The notes below the pieces were generated by a model that was not told where the DNA came from, did no database searches, and was given only the letters and a program-made list of their open reading frames with translations. The translations under genes and the position numbers were made by a program. From Maricaulis sp039978735 (GTDB taxonomy: Bacteria; Pseudomonadota; Alphaproteobacteria; Caulobacterales; Maricaulaceae): a stretch of DNA of 64,000 nucleotides. The stretch is taken from contig NZ_JBDWAS010000043.1 of assembly GCF_039978735.1 (NCBI RefSeq), forward strand, positions 148,640-212,639, given 5' to 3'. Below are positions 9,250-17,722 of the stretch, piece by piece. How positions within the stretch are numbered: position 1 is the stretch's first letter; every line of letters begins with the position of its first letter.

Positions 9250-9843
9250 ATGACACGGCTTGCTGAGCAGATTCTTGCCTATGCGAAAGGCCTACCCGAA
9301 GGCACACCGATCACGGCGAAAGGCCTGCTCCACCTCGGCAACCGGGCCGCGGTGGACCAGGCCTTGTCACGTTTGGCTGAGCGGGGCCACCTCGTCCGGG
9401 CTGGTCGGGGTGTCTATCTGCACCCGGTAGAGAGCCGTTTCGGGACTCGCTCGCCGTCGGTCGAGCAAGCGATCCACGCATTCGCCACGCAGCGCGGCGA
9501 AGTGATCGTGCCGACGGGGGCGGCTGCTGCGAACATGCTGGGCCTGACGACACAGGTGCCCGTGCGGTCGGTCTATCTGACATCGGGCCGCAGTCGAAAG
9601 ATGACGATCGGTAAGCAGAACGTTGAGCTGCATCATGCGCCACACTGGCAGTTGTCGATGGCCGACCGGCCGGCGGGACGGGCTGTTCGGGCGCTGGCTT
9701 GGCTTGGGCCGGAAAAGGCCGAGGCGGCGTTGAAGGCCCTGAAGCGCAAGCTGCCGCCAACGGCTTTTGGCGAACTCGTTGCCGCTGCCCCGCAATATCC
9801 GACCTGGCTGGCGCAAAGCGTGGGCAAGGTCGCCTATGGCTGA
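9250..9843 (+). CDS. abiEi: AbiEi-type antitoxin (DUF6088)
   Basis: Antitoxin and transcriptional repressor of a type IV toxin-antitoxin system, 197 residues. The N-terminal third is a winged-helix DNA-binding domain (GLLHLGNRAAVDQALSRLAE, RGHLVRAGRGVYLHP). The rest carries the family motif VIVPTGAAAANMLGLTTQVP and ends in the Lys/Arg-rich EAALKALKRKLP. The perfect inverted repeat just upstream fits autoregulation. Its stop overlaps the start of the toxin gene by 8 bases, the normal AbiE arrangement. It sits between the metal operon and the conjugation genes, probably as an addiction module of the island. Confidence 0.88.
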   Translation: MTRLAEQILAYAKGLPEGTPITAKGLLHLGNRAAVDQALSRLAERGHLVRAGRGVYLHPVESRFGTRSPSVEQAIHAFATQRGEVIVPTGAAAANMLGLTTQVPVRSVYLTSGRSRKMTIGKQNVELHHAPHWQLSMADRPAGRAVRALAWLGPEKAEAALKALKRKLPPTAFGELVAAAPQYPTWLAQSVGKVAYG

Positions 9844-10861
9844 TCCATTTCTTGCCCTCACAGCCGAGGACCGGCGCGATGCTTTGGGCGTGGCGGCGGA
9901 TCGATCCGGACGGCCTGCCCATCTGCTTGAGAAGGATGTCTGGGTCGTCTGGGCCCTCGCCACGCTGTTCGGTTCTAAGTTGGGCGAGCACCTCGTTTTC
10001 AAGGGTGGAACCTCGCTGTCGAAGGTCTATGGGGCGATCCGACGCTTTTCCGAAGATGTGGATCTGACCTACGATATTCGGGCTATCGCGCCGGATCTGG
10101 TCGATGCGCAGGGCGAGCCCTTGCCGAAAGCCCGGAGCGAGGAGAGGCGATGGTCGAAGGCCGTGCGCCAGCGTCTGCCGGCCTGGATTGCAGACACGGT
10201 GCAACCCCTGATCGCCGACGCGCTCACGCGTGAAAGCTTGCCGGCGACACTGCGCCTCGACGGCGACAAGCTGTTCATTGACTATGACGCGACGGCCAGC
10301 GGGTCAGGCTATGTGGCGCCGAGCGTGATGCTCGAATTCGGGGGCCGCTCCACGGGCGAACCCGCCAGCGTGCGGGATGTGGTCTGCAATGCGGCCGATC
10401 ATGTGGACGGAGTAGCCTTCCCGACAGCACGGCCCCGCGTGATGCATGCCGAGCGCACGTTTTGGGAAAAGGCGACGGCGATCCATGTCTATTGCCGGCA
10501 GGCGCGGCTTCGCGGCGACCGGTTTGCCCGTCACTGGCACGACCTCGTCCGGCTGGACGCGGCCGGTATCGTCGCGGCGGCCATCGCCGATCCGGCGCTC
10601 GCTCAAGCTGTCGCCCAGCACAAGACCATGTTCTTCGCTGAGAAGGCGGCGGACGGTGTCGCGATCAACTATGCGGCGGCGGTGGGCGGCGATCTTCAAC
10701 TTGTCCCGACCGGAGAGGCACGCGCCGTTCTGGAGGATGACTATCGACGCATGGTGGAGGATGGCTTGTTGCACGACGATGCGGAACCCTTCGCCGTGCT
10801 CATGGCGCGATGCGCCGAGATTGCCGATCGAGTAAATCAGGCGGCACATTCTAGAGGATAG
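9836..10861 (+). CDS. abiEii: AbiEii-type nucleotidyltransferase toxin
   Basis: Toxin of the AbiE pair, 341 residues. It is a DUF1814/MNT-like nucleotidyltransferase. Visible active-site features are the GGTSLSK motif, the acidic pair in FSEDVDLTYD, and further conserved residues in the central and C-terminal parts (AERTFWEKATAIH, HWHDLVRL). The chosen ATG at 9836 lies inside the last codons of abiEi (tatggctga), giving translational coupling; a longer frame from 9767 has no support. It converges on the copG gene (37-base gap). Related toxins nucleotidylate tRNA or GTP-related targets; the target here is unknown. Confidence 0.88.
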   Translation: MADPFLALTAEDRRDALGVAADRSGRPAHLLEKDVWVVWALATLFGSKLGEHLVFKGGTSLSKVYGAIRRFSEDVDLTYDIRAIAPDLVDAQGEPLPKARSEERRWSKAVRQRLPAWIADTVQPLIADALTRESLPATLRLDGDKLFIDYDATASGSGYVAPSVMLEFGGRSTGEPASVRDVVCNAADHVDGVAFPTARPRVMHAERTFWEKATAIHVYCRQARLRGDRFARHWHDLVRLDAAGIVAAAIADPALAQAVAQHKTMFFAEKAADGVAINYAAAVGGDLQLVPTGEARAVLEDDYRRMVEDGLLHDDAEPFAVLMARCAEIADRVNQAAHSRG

Positions 10862-10897
10862 ACCCGGCGTCTGGCAAAGGGCCGTGCAATGCTGCCG

Positions 10898-11314
10898 TCA
10901 GGCGGTTTTCGGCTCCACGTCCTGCAGGACCTCTTTCGTCAGCGTTTTCCCCTTTGCCAGCCGCCGGCCGAGTGTTTCCACAAACCCCTCATAGCGCTCG
11001 CGGCCCTTGGCCCGGGCGGCGTCGCGCATCGTCTCCGGCAGGGGCGAGGTCGTGGTCAGCCAGAACTGAATGAAGAGCGCCAGCGCTTCGGCGGTGATGG
11101 TCTGATCGCGCTCGAGCCGTTCGATGGCACGGGTCAGCCGATCGAGGCGCCGGACAAAAGCGGCCTCGCGCTGATCGGCGCCATCGGGTGAGAGATAAGC
11201 AGCCAAAGCCGCCTCGACGATGCGGGATTTCGACACGTTGCGGCGCGCCGCCAGCGCATCGAGTTCGGTCGTCAATGCACCGTCGAAATAGACATTCAGC
11301 CGGTCCTTCTTCAT
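10898..11314 (-). CDS. CopG-family ribbon-helix-helix protein of the transfer region
   Basis: A 138-residue protein with an N-terminal ribbon-helix-helix domain (KKDRLNVYFDGALTTELDAL, NVSKSRIVEAALAAYL) and a helical C-terminal part. A protein of this type sits directly after traG in many Ti/Tn4371-like conjugative elements, followed by trbB. Here the gene order traG-copG is kept, but no trb genes follow; the AbiE pair and the czc operon lie there instead. The start has a GAGG site 6 bases upstream and lies 14 bases after traG. It probably regulates transfer genes or acts at oriT, but the target is not visible. Confidence 0.8.
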   Translation of the reverse strand: MKKDRLNVYFDGALTTELDALAARRNVSKSRIVEAALAAYLSPDGADQREAAFVRRLDRLTRAIERLERDQTITAEALALFIQFWLTTTSPLPETMRDAARAKGRERYEGFVETLGRRLAKGKTLTKEVLQDVEPKTA

Positions 11315-11328
11315 TGGGCGCCTCTTTT

Positions 11329-13335
11329 TTAAAGCTCGATACCGTCGTCGGGATCCAGGGCGGCCTGCCGCGCGACGGTCTTGGATTGCCGCTGCATCTG
11401 ACGGGCGCGCAGCGACTCGTCGTCCGAGTCCGCGTCCAGATCCGCAAACTCCGTGCGCGCCGGTGTGGGCGGTTCGGGCGTCACCGCCTCGTGATCGGGA
11501 AGGTCCGGTTCGCGGCGCACGCCGCCCTCGCTGTCCTCATCGACCGTCTGCGTTGGCGGCTCCGGCTTCGGAGCCGAGACCGGCGGACGGCCACTCCAGT
11601 CGTCGGCTGGCGATGAGGGCGTCTCTCTCATAGTCTGCGTCTGCCGCGGCGGTGCCAGAATGCGCCCGGCCAGCTGCCGGTCCTCATAATAGCGGACCTT
11701 CTTGGCCCGGATGGGTGGCGTGCCCGAGACCAGCACGATCGCGTCGTCCGGCGGGAGTTGCATGATCTCGCCGGGAGTGAGGAGGGCGCGGGCCGTCTCC
11801 TGGCGCGAGACCATGAGATGCCCCAGCCAAGGCGAGAGCCGGTGACCGGCATAATTCTTCATCGCCCGCATCTCGGTGGCCGTGCCCAGGGCGTCCGAGA
11901 CGCGCTTGGCCGTGCGCTCGTCATTGGTCGCGAAGGCAATGCGGACATGGCAGTTGTCGAGAATGGCGTTGTTGGGCCCGTAGGCCTTTTCGATCTGGTT
12001 GAGCGATTGCGCGATCAGGAAGGCTTTGAGCCCATAGCCGGCCATGAAGGCCAGCTGGCTTTCGAAAAAATCGAGTCGGCCGAGGGCGGGAAACTCGTCG
12101 AGCATGAGGAGGAGACGATGTCGCCGGTTCGCATCGCCGAGTGTCTCGGTGAGACGGCGGCCGATCTGGTTGAGGATGAGGCGGAGGAGCGGTTTGGTGC
12201 GGGCGATATCCGAGGGCGGCACGATCAAATAGAGCGTGACCGGCCTGTTGCCGGTGACGAGATCGTCGATGCGCCAGTCGCATTGCCGGGTGACCCGGGC
12301 GACGATGGGATCGCGATAAAGACCCAGAAAGCTCATCGCGGTCGAGAGCACGCCCGAGCGTTCGTTCTCGGACTTGTTGAGCAGTTCGCGCGCCGCCTGG
12401 GCAACGACCGGATGCGGGCGATCGCCCAGGTGCGGCGTCGTCATCATCGCCGCCAGTGTTGCGGCAATCGGCCGGTTCGGATCGGACAGGAAGCCGGCCA
12501 CGCCGGCGAGCGTCTTGTCCGCTTCCGCATAGAGCACGTGCAAAATCGCGCCGACGAGGAGGGCGTGGCTGGTCTTTTCCCAATGATTGCGGTGTTCGAG
12601 CCGGCCATCCGGATCGACCAGGAGGTCGGCAATGTTCTGAACATCGCGCACCTCAGTATCACCGCGGCGCACTTCGAGCAGGGGATTATAGGCGGCGCTC
12701 GTCGGATCGGTTGGATCGAAGCGCAGGACGCGTGAATGCTGCGCCCGCCAGCCGGCTGTGAGATCCCAGTTTTCGCCCTTGATGTCGTGGACGATGGCCG
12801 AGTCCGGCCAGGTCAGAAGACTGGGCACGACCAGGCCGACGCCCTTGCCCGACCGTGTGGGCGCAAAACACAGCACATGTTCAGGCCCATCATGGCGCAG
12901 ATAGCGGGTCTCGACCCGGCCCAGCACGACCCCGTCGGGGCCGAGCAGACCGGACGCGGCGAGATCGCGTCGATTGGCCCAGCGCGCCGATCCGTAGGTG
13001 ATGACATCGTGTGCTTCGCGAGCCCGCAGCGTCGACAGAAAAATGGCCACGGCGATCGCGGCGATCCCGCCGCTGGCGGCGATGATAGCGCCCTCGACGA
13101 AAACTCGCGGCGCATAGGCTTCATAGCCATACCACCAGATGAAGACCCTCCAGGGCGTATAGACCGGCCAACCGAAGAGTTCGGTGAGGGGTTGGCCGAG
13201 CTGGGGTTGATATCCCAGCTGCCAGGCCACCCATTGTGTCGCCGCCCAGACGAACAACACGGCGACACTGCAGACCAACAAGATCTGCCCCCAGAGGATG
13301 GTGGTAATCGGCGACGGGCGCGGTGGGGTTGGCAT
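11329..13335 (-). CDS. traG: TraG/VirD4-type conjugative coupling protein
   Basis: Type IV coupling protein (668 residues), the hexameric inner-membrane ATPase that feeds the relaxase-DNA complex to a type IV secretion channel. Two to three N-terminal membrane segments (ILLVCSVAVLFVWAATQWVA; EGAIIAASGGIAAIAVAIFL) precede the cytoplasmic motor. Walker A is FAPTRSGKGVGLVVPSL, Walker B is LLLMLDEFPALGRLDFFE, and the conserved SLNQIEKAYG follows. The C-terminal about 130 residues are Pro/Glu-rich and variable. The relaxase gene lies 24 bases upstream on the same strand. No T4SS pore genes are present in the window to partner with it. Confidence 0.95.
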   Translation of the reverse strand: MPTPPRPSPITTILWGQILLVCSVAVLFVWAATQWVAWQLGYQPQLGQPLTELFGWPVYTPWRVFIWWYGYEAYAPRVFVEGAIIAASGGIAAIAVAIFLSTLRAREAHDVITYGSARWANRRDLAASGLLGPDGVVLGRVETRYLRHDGPEHVLCFAPTRSGKGVGLVVPSLLTWPDSAIVHDIKGENWDLTAGWRAQHSRVLRFDPTDPTSAAYNPLLEVRRGDTEVRDVQNIADLLVDPDGRLEHRNHWEKTSHALLVGAILHVLYAEADKTLAGVAGFLSDPNRPIAATLAAMMTTPHLGDRPHPVVAQAARELLNKSENERSGVLSTAMSFLGLYRDPIVARVTRQCDWRIDDLVTGNRPVTLYLIVPPSDIARTKPLLRLILNQIGRRLTETLGDANRRHRLLLMLDEFPALGRLDFFESQLAFMAGYGLKAFLIAQSLNQIEKAYGPNNAILDNCHVRIAFATNDERTAKRVSDALGTATEMRAMKNYAGHRLSPWLGHLMVSRQETARALLTPGEIMQLPPDDAIVLVSGTPPIRAKKVRYYEDRQLAGRILAPPRQTQTMRETPSSPADDWSGRPPVSAPKPEPPTQTVDEDSEGGVRREPDLPDHEAVTPEPPTPARTEFADLDADSDDESLRARQMQRQSKTVARQAALDPDDGIEL

Positions 13336-13359
13336 AGTACAGTCTCTGCGAAATGGGGT

Positions 13360-15129
13360 TTAGCGGCTGGGTCCGCGCGTGCGGCCAAAAGTCCAATCGA
13401 CCCGGCCACCGGGGATGAGCGTCCCGGTCACGCTCTGGCCGAGATGCTTGTCCAGCGGCGGGGTCCAGGGCACGAGGTAAAACCCCAGCCCGTCATCGAT
13501 CATGGCGAACCGGCCCGAGGCGAGATCGAGGCGCCGGCGATAGGTGCCGGCGAGAGGCTCGCCTGGCTCCGGTGTGCGGGACGTCAGGCCGGTCTCGGCC
13601 GCCAGGCGCCGCGCCGTGGCGTCGAGCTCGCGTTGGCGCAGCGTGGTCAGGAGATCGCGCGCGAAGGTGACCCGATTGCCGCGGCGCGTGGCGAGGCCCT
13701 CGGCGATCAGATGCTCGGCCCGGCGATCCAACGCTGCGCGCACCTCGGCGCCAAATCCGCCCGTGCTGAGCGGCGCGCGAGCCGGCGCGAGGGCGAGCCG
13801 GTCGAGCCAGGTGGCGCCGGTCGCACCGATCTGGGCCTCCAAACTGAGATCGGACCGCCCGGCGAGGGTGAGGCGCGTCCGCCCGCCGGTCTTGGGTTGC
13901 CATGTGCGGGTTTCGACGATGCCGCCCTGCGGTGTGTCGCCGGTCGCATCGATTTGGGCGAAACGCAGATGATGGACCCGGCCATCGACCCCATCGATCA
14001 CGGCATAGGCTTGCCCCGAGAGCTCGTCGTGCAGCCCGCGCTCGACCAGGCGGCCGAGCACGGGGTCGGCGGGAATATCCTCGATGGCAAAATCCGCTTG
14101 GGCGCGTTCGGGTTCGCCGGCGAGCGCGCGATGCATCGTCTTGATGATGTCGTGACGCGTGCCCATGGCGCGCAGCGTTGTTTCCAGACCGGGTTTCAAG
14201 CGCCAGACGGCCGGGGCGAGTTGTTCGGCGAGCCCCAAGCGTTCAAGCGTCTGCGCGCGGCCGATCATCAGGCGGTGCAGTGACGGATCTCCCGATTCGG
14301 CCGCCTTCAAGGCCGGAGCGTTCGGCCGCAGATCCACCGCGCCGGCGCCGTCATCGCAAAGAACCCGCAGGGCTCGATCCAGGCCGGTCCAGCGTTCCGC
14401 GCTCACCTCGGCCTCAAGGCCGGTGGCGATTTCACGGCTTGTGCGCGGGCCGAGTTCGAGCGCGACAAGATGTTCGGCCCGGACCCGCAGCCCGTGGCTG
14501 ATATAATCGCGGGCGATCACCAAATCGGACCCGTCCTCGGCCCGGCCGCGCACGAGGATATGGATGTGTGGATTGTCGGTGTTCCAATGGTCGGCGGCGA
14601 TCCAGTCGAGCCGCGTGCCCAGATCGCGCTCGGCCTGGCGCATCAGGTCGCGGGTGAAGCCGCGCAGATCTTGCATCCGGTCGGCGTCTTCCGGTGAGAC
14701 CGTGAAGCGGAAATGATGCCGGTCCGTCTCGCAGGCGGTGGCAAAGGCATGGTCGTCGGCCCTGTCGGTGTCCGGGCCGAACATCGTCGCCTCGCGCCCG
14801 TCCCGAGTGACGCCCTCGCGTTTGAGATAGACGATATGCTTGGCCAGCGGCGCGGACCGGAAGCGCGCGCCGCGATGGCGCACCACGCGGGCTTTCACGA
14901 TCACGCGCCGTCGGGACCGCGTGAGTCCGCGCACCGCGCCGGCAAACCGGCCGCGCCCGAAAGACGATCCGCCACCGCGTCCGCCCGCCCTTCCAAACCG
15001 GTAGCCGGTATGGCCGGCCTGGCGCGCCGCCCGCAGCACCTGCCCGACGAAACTCTTGGGCTTGCGCACCGAGCCCCGATCGCGAATGCGGCCCGGCCGG
15101 ATGTGGAATTTCTCCTCGCGCTCGCTCAT
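13360..15129 (-). CDS. Relaxase (VirD2-like, DUF3363 family)
   Basis: Conjugative relaxase of 589 residues that would nick oriT and pilot the strand. The N-terminus is extremely basic and Gly/Arg-rich. A candidate nucleophile is the Tyr in AKHIVYLKREG. The metal-binding His triad is clear in DHWNTDNPHIHILVRG (motif III). The second half is the DUF3363 region, ending LDKHLGQSVTGTLIPGGRVD. This is the relaxase type of ICEMlSymR7A-like elements (RlxS). It is followed by traG and preceded, across a 247-base gap with an inverted repeat, by the transglycosylase. Confidence 0.92.
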   Translation of the reverse strand: MSEREEKFHIRPGRIRDRGSVRKPKSFVGQVLRAARQAGHTGYRFGRAGGRGGGSSFGRGRFAGAVRGLTRSRRRVIVKARVVRHRGARFRSAPLAKHIVYLKREGVTRDGREATMFGPDTDRADDHAFATACETDRHHFRFTVSPEDADRMQDLRGFTRDLMRQAERDLGTRLDWIAADHWNTDNPHIHILVRGRAEDGSDLVIARDYISHGLRVRAEHLVALELGPRTSREIATGLEAEVSAERWTGLDRALRVLCDDGAGAVDLRPNAPALKAAESGDPSLHRLMIGRAQTLERLGLAEQLAPAVWRLKPGLETTLRAMGTRHDIIKTMHRALAGEPERAQADFAIEDIPADPVLGRLVERGLHDELSGQAYAVIDGVDGRVHHLRFAQIDATGDTPQGGIVETRTWQPKTGGRTRLTLAGRSDLSLEAQIGATGATWLDRLALAPARAPLSTGGFGAEVRAALDRRAEHLIAEGLATRRGNRVTFARDLLTTLRQRELDATARRLAAETGLTSRTPEPGEPLAGTYRRRLDLASGRFAMIDDGLGFYLVPWTPPLDKHLGQSVTGTLIPGGRVDWTFGRTRGPSR

Positions 15130-15143
15130 CGGCCGGCCTCACG

Positions 15144-15169
15144 GTTTTCGTGCGCGGCACGGTGAAAAC
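15144..15169. repeat. Inverted repeat upstream of the relaxase (oriT candidate)
   Basis: In the 247-base gap before the relaxase gene, GTTTTC-GTGC (15144-15153) faces GCAC-ggt-GAAAAC (15157-15169) around a 3-base GCG loop. Relaxases of this class usually act at an oriT next to their own gene, and a hairpin beside the nick site is a common oriT element. No nic consensus could be confirmed, so the oriT call is inference. Confidence 0.35.
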
Positions 15170-15376
15170 GTCGCGAAGTCAAGCGCGTAACCAGGAGTGT
15201 GGCACGCCGACCGACCGCGCGGCGTGCAAAATCTTCAACACCAACAACACCATAGCGCACCGTAGTGCCGCGCCTTTTATCTTGCCCTCCCGTTGTTGTG
15301 GGCTCCGCTCCCGGTCGGTTCCTGGCCAGGGCCCCGCCGCCGTGCGACGGACGACGACGTTGTGCGATGGCGGCGA

Positions 15377-16141
15377 TCATGGCGTGTCCGCCCTGTTGGC
15401 TGGCACGAACAGGTGTTCGGACGGTGCGGGCTCGGTCACTCGATCGACATCGGATGCATGTCCGGCTTGCGGCGGCCACAGCCTTGTCGTCGTGTCGGAT
15501 GCATCACCGGTCCGGTTGTCATGCGACACAGCGAAGAGGCGCGCGCGGCGCCAATCGCGGACCGCCGGGATGTCGGGCGCAGGCGAATCCGCTGCCATGT
15601 CGATCCCGAGCCGCTGCGCGAGGGCGGCGAGATATCGGCGCGTCTCGCGCGGCAGCGGCCGTCCGGTGTCGCGATGGTCGCGATAGCGATCGGGTCCGGC
15701 ATTGTAGGCGGCAAAGGCGCCGGGCACGCCGAAGCGATCATAGAGTTCGCGCAGATAGGCCGTGCCGGCGAATACATTCTCGCGCGGATCGAAAGGATCG
15801 TGTCCGAGGCCGTAGCGGGCCCGAAGGTCGCGCCAGGTGGCGGGCATGATCTGCAGCAGCCCCCTCGCGCCTTTGACACTAATGGCAGCCGCGTCACCGT
15901 CGCTTTCGACCGCGATTACGGCGTCGATCCAGCGCGCTGGAATGTCGAAGCGCTGCGCGGCTTCGACGATATGGCGCTCAAATGGTGTCTCCACGACTGA
16001 CGGGCCCGATGCGTACGGCTGAACAGCCATGGCTGCCGACGTCGAGTCCAGCGCGAACACGCTGGACAGCAGTGACGCTGCAACGGGGCGCCAGGCGGGA
16101 ACGACGCGGATGCGCGCGATGAGATCGAACCGGGTCACCAC
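15377..16141 (-). CDS. Lytic transglycosylase of the conjugation region
   Basis: A 254-residue SLT-family peptidoglycan lyase (VirB1-like) that would open the cell wall locally for the transfer apparatus. The catalytic Glu lies in DAVIAVESDGDAAA, followed by KGARGLLQIMPATW and the closing AAYNAGPDRY motif, all standard for the fold. The N-terminal region is moderately hydrophobic (VAASLLSSVFAL), consistent with export. The C-terminal 80 residues are low-complexity. It lies 8 bases after traF, on the same strand, in the order excisionase-DUF2840-traF-transglycosylase-relaxase known from ICEMlSym-type elements. Confidence 0.9.
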   Translation of the reverse strand: MVTRFDLIARIRVVPAWRPVAASLLSSVFALDSTSAAMAVQPYASGPSVVETPFERHIVEAAQRFDIPARWIDAVIAVESDGDAAAISVKGARGLLQIMPATWRDLRARYGLGHDPFDPRENVFAGTAYLRELYDRFGVPGAFAAYNAGPDRYRDHRDTGRPLPRETRRYLAALAQRLGIDMAADSPAPDIPAVRDWRRARLFAVSHDNRTGDASDTTTRLWPPQAGHASDVDRVTEPAPSEHLFVPANRADTP

Positions 16142-16149
16142 ATCCCCCG

Positions 16150-16728
16150 TCAGCGCTCATGTGAGGGCAAACGGGGAGCCTCGTCGCGGCCGAACCCGTG
16201 CCAATCATAATGGCCGTCCGCATCGTCATCGGTGTAGATCGCGCGCACCCGGCCAAGGACGGCGCGCGCCGGCACCGGCCCGAAATACCGCCCGTCGAGA
16301 CTGTCGGGATGATCGCGATTGAGCAGGAAGAGCATGCCGTCGGCGAGCCGCCGGCAGCCCGCCCAGCGGGGCAGGACGCGACCCCTCCGGTCACGCGCCT
16401 GGGCCCGCGCGACGGCCTTACCGTCGATCGACACAATGGCGCCGTGGCGACAGACACGCTGGCCGGGCCCGGCGGCGATACGTTTGATCAGCGGGACGCC
16501 GCGCGGCAGGTATCCGCGGCGCTCGAGCCAGGCGGCCAGTGGGCCGGGCGGCGCGACGGCGACCCACTCGCCGACCGCCAGATCGTCGCGCGATCCCACG
16601 GTATAAAGACCCACCGGCGCACTCGCCGAGGTATTCCAGATCAGTGTCGGGGTAGGGCGAAGGATGGGCAGGCCGCCCAGTGCGATCGCTGCGACCGCCG
16701 CCGCCAGGAGGTAGCTGAACCGGATCAT
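16150..16728 (-). CDS. traF: TraF-type S26 signal peptidase (conjugal transfer)
   Basis: Membrane-bound serine/lysine peptidase of 192 residues that in related systems matures the conjugative pilin. An N-terminal membrane anchor (YLLAAAVAAIALGGLPIL) precedes the catalytic Ser region NTSASAPVGLYTV and the general-base Lys in GVPLIKRIAAGPGQRVC. The end carries GRYFGPVPARAVLGRVRAIY. The ATG at 16728 overlaps the DUF2840 stop (ATGA) and has a GGAGAT site 6 bases upstream; the 51 residues further upstream in frame are not part of the family. Its natural substrate, TrbC pilin, is not encoded in the window. Confidence 0.88.
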   Translation of the reverse strand: MIRFSYLLAAAVAAIALGGLPILRPTPTLIWNTSASAPVGLYTVGSRDDLAVGEWVAVAPPGPLAAWLERRGYLPRGVPLIKRIAAGPGQRVCRHGAIVSIDGKAVARAQARDRRGRVLPRWAGCRRLADGMLFLLNRDHPDSLDGRYFGPVPARAVLGRVRAIYTDDDADGHYDWHGFGRDEAPRLPSHER

Positions 16729-17237
16729 GGCGCATCTCCAGGGCGTGGGCGGAGCGCCTTTGACCCCCGATCCGCGCCAGGCGGTGGGAGCGGCCGGCGC
16801 AGACACCAGGCCCGGTGTTGCGCGCGCGTATAGCGGCGCGGCGTCATGCCGACGCTCAGCCGGTTGTGGACATGATGCCAATAATCCGGCGCGGCCTCGG
16901 CCGGATCGAGGCCCAGCGCTTCGATCGCATCGATCCGCTGCAGCACCTGCTCAACTTTCGGCCAGCCCGAGAGATGCAGAAGAAGTTCACCGCCGGGTGT
17001 GACATGCGGCAGCGTCGAATAGGCCGCGCCTGCGCTGCACGTGCGCACGATGTCGATCCGGCTGAGCGCGGTGCCATAGGCATTGGCTGTCCAGCGCACG
17101 AGCGCGAACACCGCATCCGGATCGAAGGCCACGATGCGCCGGGTGCGGCTGACGATCGTCGCCTCGACGATCGCGCCGAACCGGATCCAGCGTTCTTGCC
17201 GGCCGTCGATCCAGATGAGATCCACCTGCGTGCGCAT
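16725..17237 (-). CDS. DUF2840 domain protein
   Basis: A 170-residue protein of the DUF2840 family, found almost only in alphaproteobacterial conjugative elements, between the excisionase (or parA) and traF. Recognisable blocks are the N-terminal VDLIWIDGRQERWIRFG, the middle VRTCSAGAAYSTLPHVTPGG, and WHHVHNRLSVGMTPRRYTRA near the end, which contains His and basic residues. No catalytic motif is evident to me. It overlaps traF by 4 bases and starts 5 bases after the excisionase-like gene, so the three form one operon. Function unknown. Confidence 0.85.
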   Translation of the reverse strand: MRTQVDLIWIDGRQERWIRFGAIVEATIVSRTRRIVAFDPDAVFALVRWTANAYGTALSRIDIVRTCSAGAAYSTLPHVTPGGELLLHLSGWPKVEQVLQRIDAIEALGLDPAEAAPDYWHHVHNRLSVGMTPRRYTRAQHRAWCLRRPLPPPGADRGSKALRPRPGDAP

Positions 17238-17242
17238 GGCGT

Positions 17243-17524
17243 TCAGCGGGGCTTGTGCGTATAGGCGGGCGAGATGGCGGCGTGCCGCTTGGCCGGAAGG
17301 ACCGTGTCGCCGGTGAGGTCGGAGGTGGAATGTTTTTCGCCGCGGCTGACCCAGGCCTGCAGATCGTCCAGCGCGTAGACGACCCTTCCGCCGATCTTAG
17401 AATAGCGCGGGCCGGTGCCGTAGGTGCGGTGCTTTTCCAGCGTACGGCCGGACAGGCCGAGAAAGCGGGCGGCTTCGGGGGTTCTTAAATAGCGCGGCGG
17501 CAGGCCGGCATTGGGATCGGGCAT
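17243..17524 (-). CDS. RdfS/AlpA-like excisionase (recombination directionality factor)
   Basis: A 93-residue MerR/AlpA-type helix-turn-helix protein: PPRYLRTPEAARFLGLSGRT is the HTH and SKIGGRVVYALDDLQAWVSR the wing. Proteins of this type at this position, at the head of the traF operon, are the recombination directionality factors (RdfS) of ICEMlSym-like elements; they turn the integrase toward excision and can activate transfer genes. The ATG at 17524 has a GGAGA site 7 bases upstream; the longer frame to 17593 lacks support. In related elements rdfS is activated by FseA, whose likely homologue is the next gene upstream. Which integrase it partners is unclear. Confidence 0.75.
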   Translation of the reverse strand: MPDPNAGLPPRYLRTPEAARFLGLSGRTLEKHRTYGTGPRYSKIGGRVVYALDDLQAWVSRGEKHSTSDLTGDTVLPAKRHAAISPAYTHKPR

Positions 17525-17722
17525 GGTCAGGTCTCCGGTCGTTATGGGCCGCCGCGACCTGCGGCGGACCGAGGTCGACGAGGAAAGCGGCAAAGCCCGG
17601 CCGGGAGGGATGACGATGTTGGGACGACGAGACCGTCACTCCTGCGGCGGCGGCGCGAATGCGGCCCGACATCGGCGCTGGCATCGATACGTGGCAATAG
17701 CGCACACGACGGCGAGGGGGGA

